Of a stretch of DNA of 28,574 bases, positions 22,908 through 28,574 are shown piece after piece (position 1 is the first letter of the stretch; each line of letters opens with the position of its first letter). Under the pieces are notes generated by a model. That model saw nothing but the letters and a program-made list of their open reading frames with translations. It was not told where the DNA came from and did no database searches. The stretch lies in contig CAZUZO010000032.1 of the NCBI GenBank assembly GCA_964624765.1, positions 1-28,574 of the forward strand, written 5' to 3'. Source of the stretch: JAGTVB01 sp964624765 (GTDB lineage: Bacteria > Pseudomonadota > Gammaproteobacteria > HK1). A program made the translations under genes and the position numbers.

Positions 22908-23050
22908 GAAGCTGTTTTAAAAATTACTGCGTTTGCCATAGCGGCGTTGCGCGGCAGCTCGAAATGCTCATGTACTCCTTTGTACACTGCGCTTTCTCGC
23001 TGCCGTGCGCCTTGCTCTGGCGGCGCTCGTGACATTTTTAAAACAGCTTC
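22908..23050 (+). repeat. Complete family B repeat, short form (143 nt)
   Basis: Inverted termini GAAGCTGTTTTAAAAATTAC and GACATTTTTAAAACAGCTTC are flanked by direct TGA repeats (22905-22907, 23051-23053) in CTGAG context. The interior is largely palindromic: GCGCGGCAGC with GCTGCCGTGCGC, and TGTAC/GTACA near the middle. The long-form hairpins are absent. Confidence 0.9.
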
Positions 23051-23125
23051 TGAGCCGCGTTGCCTGGTGTCGAAAAAAACGTCTTCCGAGCAGTCGTCGA
23101 TCCGAGATCCAACGTTAGGCGGCTG

Positions 23126-23147
23126 CCACCCTGGGTACCCAGGGTGG
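23126..23147. repeat. Perfect 22-bp palindrome downstream of purA
   Basis: CCACCCTGGGT and ACCCAGGGTGG form an uninterrupted inverted repeat. It lies about 135 nt beyond the purA stop in the direction of transcription. No T-run follows on either strand, so it is not a canonical intrinsic terminator. Confidence 0.7.
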
Positions 23148-23282
23148 GTTCGGCAAGGATATCAGGTTCTCGCAGACACGAAATGGTTTCCCGGTGTCTT
23201 GTGCGACAAGCGCCCGCCCCATGCTCCCTTCTGACTACACTCTGGGTGATCAACCGAAACCCACGGGGCTCAATTGACACGC

Positions 23283-24575
23283 CTAGTCACAGGGATGACG
23301 CCGAACAATGGTGTCACCTCGATCGGGTCCCGTTGAAATCACATCCACGGGCATGTCGGTGAATTCCTCGATACGGCGTAGATACTCCTGCGCATTCCTC
23401 GGCAGGGCCTCCCACCGGCGAATACCAAAGGTAGTGTCCCTCCAACCCGGCAAGTCCAGATAAACAGGTTCGCACTGCCCCATCGCCTCCGCACCAATCG
23501 GGGGTAGCCAGCACTCTGTGCCCTGATAGCGGTAGGCCACACATACCCGAATACTGTCCAGTTCATCCAACACATCGAGTTTAGTAACGCAGAGCCCGGT
23601 GGTGCCGTTGACCTGAACAGCACGGCGCAAAGCCACGAGATCCAGCCAGCCGCAGCGGCGCGCGCGCCCGGTGGTGGCGCCGAATTCCCGGCCGCGCTGC
23701 CCGAGATGTTGGCCAACGTCATCGAAAAGCTCCGTCGGAAACGGACCGCCGCCCACACGCGTGGTATAAGCCTTGGTCAAACCGAGGACATAATCGAACA
23801 CACGCGGCCCCACGCCGCTGCCGCTCGCGGCCGCTCCCGCCGTGGTATTGGAGGAGGTCACGAAGGGGTAGGTCCCATGGTCGATATCGAGCAAGGTACC
23901 CTGGGCTCCCTCAAACAAAATCCCGCCGCCACTGTTGTGAATCTCGAGTAGCCGGATTGGCACATCATCGACCAATGGCTGCAGTCGTTCGGCAACCTCC
24001 GCCATATCCGCCCGTACACCCTCGTAATCCACTGGCTCCGTGTGATAGTAGTGGCGAAGCATAAAGTTGTGATAGTCAAGGACCTCCCGAAGTTTGTCAG
24101 CAAAGCGCTCGATGGCGAACAGATCGCCGACCCGCAGCCCTCGGCGCGCCACCTTGTCCTCGTAGGCTGGGCCGATGCCTCGGCCTGTGGTGCCGATAGC
24201 CGATGTACCCCGCAAACGCTCCCGGGCTTGGTCAAGCACGACGTGGTACGGCAGTACCAGCGGACACGCTTCACTTATCCGCAGACGCTCACCAACGGGA
24301 ACCCCGCGCTGCTCCAGCATCGCCAGTTCGTCAAGTAAGGCCCGCGGCGAGACCACAACACCATTACCGATGAAACAGCGAACGTTCTCCCGCAAAACGC
24401 CTGACGGCAACAGATGAAGCACCAGTTGCTCACCCCCGACCACTAGCGTATGGCCAGCGTTGTGTCCGCCCTGAAAACGCACAACGCCCGCCACCCGGTC
24501 AGTCAGTAAGTCAACGACCTTACCTTTTCCCTCGTCCCCCCATTGGTTTCCGACGACAACGACATTTCTACCCAT
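23283..24575 (-). CDS. purA: Adenylosuccinate synthetase
   Basis: A 430-residue cytoplasmic enzyme, which joins IMP and aspartate using GTP in AMP synthesis. Seen are GNQWGDEGKGKVVD (P-loop-like), GGHNAGHTLVV, GTTGRGIGPAYEDK, EGAQGTLLDIDHGTYPFVTSSN, TRVGGGPFPTEL and TTGLCVTKLDVLDEL. Length matches E. coli PurA (432). It follows hisZ on the same strand at a distance of 56 nt, in the gammaproteobacterial hflK-hflC-DUF2065-hisZ-purA order. Confidence 0.98.
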   Translation of the reverse strand: MGRNVVVVGNQWGDEGKGKVVDLLTDRVAGVVRFQGGHNAGHTLVVGGEQLVLHLLPSGVLRENVRCFIGNGVVVSPRALLDELAMLEQRGVPVGERLRISEACPLVLPYHVVLDQARERLRGTSAIGTTGRGIGPAYEDKVARRGLRVGDLFAIERFADKLREVLDYHNFMLRHYYHTEPVDYEGVRADMAEVAERLQPLVDDVPIRLLEIHNSGGGILFEGAQGTLLDIDHGTYPFVTSSNTTAGAAASGSGVGPRVFDYVLGLTKAYTTRVGGGPFPTELFDDVGQHLGQRGREFGATTGRARRCGWLDLVALRRAVQVNGTTGLCVTKLDVLDELDSIRVCVAYRYQGTECWLPPIGAEAMGQCEPVYLDLPGWRDTTFGIRRWEALPRNAQEYLRRIEEFTDMPVDVISTGPDRGDTIVRRHPCD

Positions 24576-24631
24576 GACCTGCGCCCCATTGCAGACAATC
24601 CGGTGGCACGCTCACGGCTGCCATTCCGACG

Positions 24632-25840
24632 TTAACCCTCACTCGCATAGCCAACCGCTTTGACTACCCAGAGTCCACCTTCGCGCTGCAAAGCACGGTC
24701 GCATCCGAGTTCCCAAGCCTCTGCCGGTTGCCCGGGCAAAGCATAGATCACCCGCTCACCGGAGGCTCGCAGCAAACGCACCTGCTGGAGAAGCTCGGGC
24801 TCGTGAGCATAGGGCGCGATAATCCCCCCTCTCGCCCTGGCTGGCGCGTCCGCTTCGTTCGCCAACGTCACCAAGGTCTTGAGATCGGTACTGAACCCGG
24901 TAGCGGCACGTGCCCGTCCAAACACCTTGCCGATATCGTCATACCGCCCGCCGCGAGCGATCTCTTGACCATGTTCCGCCACGAAAGCGCTAAACACCAC
25001 GCCGGTGTGGTATCCATACCCCCGGAGTTCGGCCAGGTCGAAATGCAACGGCACATCCGGAATCCACTGCGGCAGCTTTGCCGCCAATCGGTCCAGGCAT
25101 TCAAGCTCCCCCAGTACCACCGCATTCGCCTCAACCAGGCGATTTCTCGCCACCGGTAAAACCTCTGCGCCACCGTTTAAATCGATAAGGCTGCCTATCA
25201 TCCGCTCCAGCGGACCGGGAATACCCCATCCTCTCAGGAGTTCATCCACCTCGGTTCGTGCCTTTCGCTGTAGCGCATCGAACAAAAGCGTCTCATCCTC
25301 CGCGCTCAAGCCAGCCTGCCTCGCTAACCCACGATAAATACCGACATGCCCGATATCGAGATGCACCCCCCGCACACCGACTGTCGCTAGCGTCTCAAGC
25401 ATCAGCGATAGTATCTCCACATCGCTCTCGATGCCCTTGTGACCATAAAGCTCAGCGCCCACTTGGAGAAAACTACGCGCGCCTGACAGCCCATCGGGAC
25501 GCGTGTGGACCACGGTCCCTAAATAACACAACCGCACTGGAATATCGCGCTTGAGATGGTGCGCATCGACACGAGCCGCCTGCGGGGTCATATCGGCACG
25601 CACCCCCATGAGTCGGCCGCTGATCTGATCCGTCAGCTTGAAGGTCTGCAGATCGAGATCACTACCCGTGCCCGTCAGCAGAGAGGACAGGAACTCAATG
25701 ATCGGTGGGACGATGAGGTCGTAGCCCCAGCTCGAAAAGAGATCGATGACCAAGCGCCGTGCCCGCTCCAAGCGGGCGGCTTCCTCCGGCAAAATCTCTT
25801 CGATACCGGCAGGCAGCAACCACGGTTCACTTCCGGACAT
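24632..25840 (-). CDS. hisZ: ATP phosphoribosyltransferase regulatory subunit
   Basis: A 402-residue paralogue of histidyl-tRNA synthetase without the C-terminal anticodon domain, which forms the HisG-HisZ complex for the first step of histidine synthesis. Class II aaRS-like segments are LLPAGIEEILPEEAARL, GYDLIVPPIIEFLSSLL, MGVRADMTPQAARV and ARGGRYDDIGKVFGRARAATGFS. Presence of HisZ implies a short-form HisG elsewhere. The ATG at 25840 starts 2 nt after the DUF2065 stop, so the two genes are tightly linked. Confidence 0.95.
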   Translation of the reverse strand: MSGSEPWLLPAGIEEILPEEAARLERARRLVIDLFSSWGYDLIVPPIIEFLSSLLTGTGSDLDLQTFKLTDQISGRLMGVRADMTPQAARVDAHHLKRDIPVRLCYLGTVVHTRPDGLSGARSFLQVGAELYGHKGIESDVEILSLMLETLATVGVRGVHLDIGHVGIYRGLARQAGLSAEDETLLFDALQRKARTEVDELLRGWGIPGPLERMIGSLIDLNGGAEVLPVARNRLVEANAVVLGELECLDRLAAKLPQWIPDVPLHFDLAELRGYGYHTGVVFSAFVAEHGQEIARGGRYDDIGKVFGRARAATGFSTDLKTLVTLANEADAPARARGGIIAPYAHEPELLQQVRLLRASGERVIYALPGQPAEAWELGCDRALQREGGLWVVKAVGYASEG

Positions 25841-25842
25841 GT

Positions 25843-26028
25843 CTAATGGATCAAGTACAACAATATCACACCCAACAACATGCTCGTCAGCCCGGTGAAA
25901 CGAAGCGTGTTATCGTTCATTTGGGAAATCAGCAACAGTGTCTTGCGTAAGGCCTCCGGGCTCAGGAAGGGCAAGACCCCCTCGATGACCAATAATAATG
26001 CGATGGCTACCAGCAAATCCTGCCACAT
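25843..26028 (-). CDS. DUF2065 small membrane protein
   Basis: A 61-residue protein with two hydrophobic helices: LLVAIALLLVIEGVLPFLSP and FTGLTSMLLGVILLYLI. It matches DUF2065 (E. coli YjeT), which is usually found between hflC and hisZ/purA. ATG 26028 gives family length; an in-frame extension to 26079 is unsupported. AGGA lies upstream of the ATG. Function is unknown; its constant place beside HflKC suggests, but does not show, a link to membrane proteolysis. Confidence 0.9.
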   Translation of the reverse strand: MWQDLLVAIALLLVIEGVLPFLSPEALRKTLLLISQMNDNTLRFTGLTSMLLGVILLYLIH

Positions 26029-26128
26029 CAATTGCTTATTCCTGAGCCCAAAGCGCCCCCAAGAAACGAAAGGCAGCACCCATTAACGCCGACAGAACAT
26101 TCTCGTTAGGATAACTGCCGCCCTCTTA

Positions 26129-26346
26129 GAGGATGTTTTAAAGCCTGCTGCGCTGGCCATAGTGGCGTTGCCCGCTGGCTCGAAATCCTCGTGTACTCCC
26201 CGTGTACACTCCGGTGGTGACTCGCCCCATCCCTGGGGCTCGCCCCTTCGGGGCCAGCTTAACGCTGTCCAAAATCGTCCCGGACGATTTTGTCGCCACC
26301 GTGCGCCTTGCTCTGCGGGCGCTCGCCGGGGTTTTAGAACACCTTC
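26129..26346 (+). repeat. Complete family B repeat, long form (218 nt)
   Basis: Termini GAGGATGTTTTAAAG and GGTTTTAGAACACCTTC are flanked by direct TTA repeats in CTTAG context (26125-26129, 26346-26350). Three hairpins lie inside: GCCCC/GGGGC (26224-26239), GCCCC/GGGGC (26242-26254) and CAAAATCGTCC/GGACGATTTTG (26270-26292). It separates hflC from the DUF2065 gene; its right flank is 7 nt from the hflC stop. Confidence 0.9.
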
Positions 26347-26356
26347 TTAGGAGAGT

Positions 26357-27232
26357 TTATGGTTCCTCCCCAACTCCAAGGCTCTTGAAGTACTTGAAGA
26401 AGGCCGAATCGGGCTGCATCACGATCAGGTCTGATTTGCTGTTGAAGGTCGACTTATACGCGTTGAGACTGCGATAGAGGGAGTAAAAATCAGGATCTTG
26501 CTTAAACGCCTGAGCAAAAATTTCCGCCGCTTGGGCGTCCGCCTCACCGCGCAGTCGTTGGGCGTCCCGTTCGGCCTCCGCTAACATTACCTCGCGCTCG
26601 CGATCGGCCCGGGCGCGGATAATCGTCGCTGCCTCCTCACCGCGGGAACGAAAGTCCTTCGCCACCTCTTCACGTTCCGCCGACATACGTTGGTAGACCG
26701 AATTACTCACTTCCTCCGGTAAATCGATGCGCTTGATACGGACATCGACGATATCAACACCCAGTGTCTCGGACGCCCCTCTCACCATCGACGTCAAGAT
26801 GCCCATGACTTCAGTGCGCTGACCCGAGACCACTTGATTCAGGGTGCGCTTACCGAACTCATCCCGAAGCCGCTGGCGCACAAAGGCCGAGATACGATCC
26901 GAGGCGAGGATAGGACTACCGCCCGTGGCGGTGTAAAAGCGCTCTACATCACCGATGCGCCACTTCACGAAGGAATCGACGATCAGGTTCTTCTTCTCGC
27001 TCGTGAGGTACAGTTCAGGTGGTGCATCCATATTCTGGATACGCGCATCGAGCTTGCGTACGTTCTGAACGAACGGCACCTTGAAGTGCAGCCCAGGAGT
27101 GTAGTCGGCACGAACGATCCGCCCTAGCTGGAATTTGATGGCCCGTTCGCGTTCATCCACCGTGAACACCGAGAACAGGCCCACTATCAGCACCCCCACA
27201 ATGAGAATTCCTAACGCCTTAGCTTGCAGCAT
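26357..27232 (-). CDS. hflC: HflC, SPFH-family regulator of FtsH
   Basis: A 291-residue inner-membrane protein. An N-terminal transmembrane helix (ALGILIVGVLIVGLFSVF) is followed by a periplasmic SPFH/band-7 domain (VDERERAIKFQLGRIV, TPGLHFKVPFVQNVRKLD) and an alanine/arginine-rich coiled coil (ERDAQRLRGEADAQAAEIF). With HflK it forms the HflKC cage that controls the FtsH protease. The ATG overlaps the hflK stop (TAATG), indicating translational coupling. Confidence 0.97.
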   Translation of the reverse strand: MLQAKALGILIVGVLIVGLFSVFTVDERERAIKFQLGRIVRADYTPGLHFKVPFVQNVRKLDARIQNMDAPPELYLTSEKKNLIVDSFVKWRIGDVERFYTATGGSPILASDRISAFVRQRLRDEFGKRTLNQVVSGQRTEVMGILTSMVRGASETLGVDIVDVRIKRIDLPEEVSNSVYQRMSAEREEVAKDFRSRGEEAATIIRARADREREVMLAEAERDAQRLRGEADAQAAEIFAQAFKQDPDFYSLYRSLNAYKSTFNSKSDLIVMQPDSAFFKYFKSLGVGEEP

Positions 27233-28449
27233 TACCGAGTCCTCCCTTGAATGTTGAAGCGTTCTCGGCCGGTATCCTCTAGGCTACGGCGATCCCGCGT
27301 CGGTGCCGTGGATTCCGTTGTGCTCATAACGCGCTCGGGTTGCTCCTTCTCGCGTGCGCCCATCAGCTTGTCCAGCGGTAAATAAATGAGGCTATTTCCA
27401 CCTTCCACATCGATCATCACCTTACTCGAATTGGACAGCACCGATTCCATAGCCTCCAGATAGAGGCGCTCACGGGTCACCGCGGGCGCCTTATTGTATT
27501 CACGCATGACGTCGAGAAATCGGTCGGTTTCACCTTCGGCCACCGCCACCACCCGCTGTTGGTAGGCCAACGCACGCTCACGCACCGCGTTGGCATCACC
27601 GCGCGCTCTCGGCAGCACGTCCGCAGCATAGGCTCTTGCCTGGTTCTTGGTCCGCTCCTCGTCTTCTCGCGCTTTCACCGCATCGAAGAAAGCATCCTGA
27701 ACCTCCCTCGGGGGTTGAGCGCTTTGCATATTGACGCTGGTGACGGTAAGCCCGGCACCGTAGCTATCGGTGATGCTCTGAATCAATGTCAGGGCCTCGG
27801 ATGCCACCGCATCTCGACCCTCGGTGAGCACGAAGTCCATCTTGCTCTTGCCAACAATCTCGCGCACCGCTGACTCGGTCGCCTGACGCAGCGTGGTCGT
27901 CGGATCCACTACGTTAAATAGAAAGGCCCCGGGATCGCTGACGCGATACTGTACCGTGAATTTCAGGTCCACGATGGCCTCATCCTCGGTCAGGATCAGA
28001 GATTCGTGGGATACGGAGCTCTGCCCAGCAGGTGTGCGGCGAAAACCGATATCTTCGCTGCGTACTTGCTGCACGTTGATCTTTTCCACGCTTTCGATGA
28101 AGTATGGCCTCCAATTGGGACCGGGGGTGGACGTGCGGTTGTACTGACCGAAGCGCAACACCACGCCTTGCTCGGGCGGATCCACGATGTAAATGCCAGC
28201 GATGATCCAGACGACGAACACGAGTAAAGCGATGAACGCGATGCCCTTCTTACCGGCGGCGAATAGCACTCCGCCACCGCCGCCGCTGGTACCGCCGCCG
28301 CCTGCCTTACCCGCGCCGAAGATCCGGCTCAGGCCCGCCTGCAGCTTGCGTAACACCTCATCAAGGTCGGGCGGTCCCTGCTGACCACTGCCACGGCCGC
28401 CACCCCAGGGATCTCTATCGCCACTGCCACCCGGCTGATTCCAAGCCAT
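27232..28449 (-). CDS. hflK: HflK, SPFH-family regulator of FtsH
   Basis: A 405-residue partner of HflC. The N-terminal cytoplasmic region is glycine rich (DRDPWGGGRGSG, AGGGGTSGGGGG), as in E. coli HflK, followed by a transmembrane helix (FIALLVFVVWIIAGIYIV) and an SPFH domain (PPEQGVVLRFGQYNR, PNWRPYFIESVEKINVQQVR). A coiled coil (ARAYAADVLPRARGDANAVRERALAYQQRVV) precedes a variable C-terminus. GAGGTGGG stands shortly before ATG 28449. The usual upstream gene hflX would lie outside the window. Confidence 0.97.
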   Translation of the reverse strand: MAWNQPGGSGDRDPWGGGRGSGQQGPPDLDEVLRKLQAGLSRIFGAGKAGGGGTSGGGGGVLFAAGKKGIAFIALLVFVVWIIAGIYIVDPPEQGVVLRFGQYNRTSTPGPNWRPYFIESVEKINVQQVRSEDIGFRRTPAGQSSVSHESLILTEDEAIVDLKFTVQYRVSDPGAFLFNVVDPTTTLRQATESAVREIVGKSKMDFVLTEGRDAVASEALTLIQSITDSYGAGLTVTSVNMQSAQPPREVQDAFFDAVKAREDEERTKNQARAYAADVLPRARGDANAVRERALAYQQRVVAVAEGETDRFLDVMREYNKAPAVTRERLYLEAMESVLSNSSKVMIDVEGGNSLIYLPLDKLMGAREKEQPERVMSTTESTAPTRDRRSLEDTGRERFNIQGRTR

Positions 28450-28574
28450 CCACCCACCTCATATCACACTGTCGCATTTATCCAAAGCACAGCCAGGCCA
28501 TCCACCCGCTTGCCTCGCGTCCCCTGTGCCCAGACGTTTACCGAAGGCTCACCCGCTAGCGAACACGTCGAGCG
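28450..28574. other. Upstream region of hflK, no gene seen
   Basis: Apart from the hflK ribosome site (GAGGTGGG on the minus strand) I recognise no feature in this 125-nt end of the window. Confidence 0.5.

Noticed and set aside
20822..23150. CRISPR array
   Set aside because: Repeats are 80-220 nt, inverted-terminal and irregularly spaced; there are no short regular direct repeats with unique spacers and no cas genes.
1..28574. Integrated phage, plasmid or full insertion sequence
   Set aside because: No integrase, transposase, replication or structural phage protein is recognisable; the mobile-looking repeats encode no protein.

Overview
The window reads as a chromosomal segment of a gammaproteobacterium of moderately high GC. 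The evidence is gene order: pcnB-folK-panB-panC, hflK-hflC-DUF2065-hisZ-purA, a TIGR04211/YgiM-type SH3 protein, and an E. coli-type LexA with a CTGT-N8-ACAG box. A sulfur-oxidising Chromatiales-like lineage would fit but is a guess; no marker in the window fixes the genus.

Layout. 1-280: tail of a small repeat (family A) fused to a larger repeat (family B). 281-1831 (+): membrane-anchored FMN/Fe-S glutamate-synthase-like protein. 1904-6517 (-): 1537-residue CheB-CheR-coiled coil-PAS-GGDEF-EAL fusion. 6518-7189: non-coding, with a decayed A copy. 7190-9787 (+): SH3/coiled-coil membrane protein, then an RssB-like receiver/PP2C phosphatase overlapping an RssC-like STAS antagonist. 9824-13504 (-): panC, panB, folK, pcnB. 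13517-13645 (+): promoter and tRNA-Glu(CTC). 13845-15404 (-): gamma-glutamyltransferase-like enzyme. 15567-18270 (-): translationally coupled lexA-imuA-imuB behind a sigma70 promoter that contains a LexA box. 18407-20549 (-): hinT, DUF2007 gene, FAD-linked dehydrogenase. 20822-23150: repeat-rich zone holding only a small c-type cytochrome lipoprotein and a 115-residue conserved protein of unknown function. 23283-28449 (-): purA, hisZ, DUF2065, a B repeat, hflC, hflK.

Most genes are housekeeping: pantothenate and folate synthesis, RNA polyadenylation, purine and histidine synthesis, membrane protease control, SOS response. Two signalling modules stand out. One is the CheBR/c-di-GMP fusion. The other is the RssB/RssC partner-switching pair, whose receiver has lost its phospho-acceptor aspartate.

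The most unusual content is a set of short non-coding, transposon-like repeats. Family A (141 nt) starts with GAGGYTGTGAAAAAACC. Family B (about 82, 143 or 217 nt) starts with GAAGCTGTTTTAAA. Both end in inverted repeats and are flanked by TNA direct repeats within a CTNAG pentamer. Copies are nested in one another at a CTNAG site inside family B. Several sit exactly on stop codons (imuB, the cytochrome gene, folK), because CTNAG itself contains a stop codon. No transposase is encoded here, so they are most simply MITE-like elements mobilised in trans, possibly by an IS5/IS1031-type enzyme (inference).
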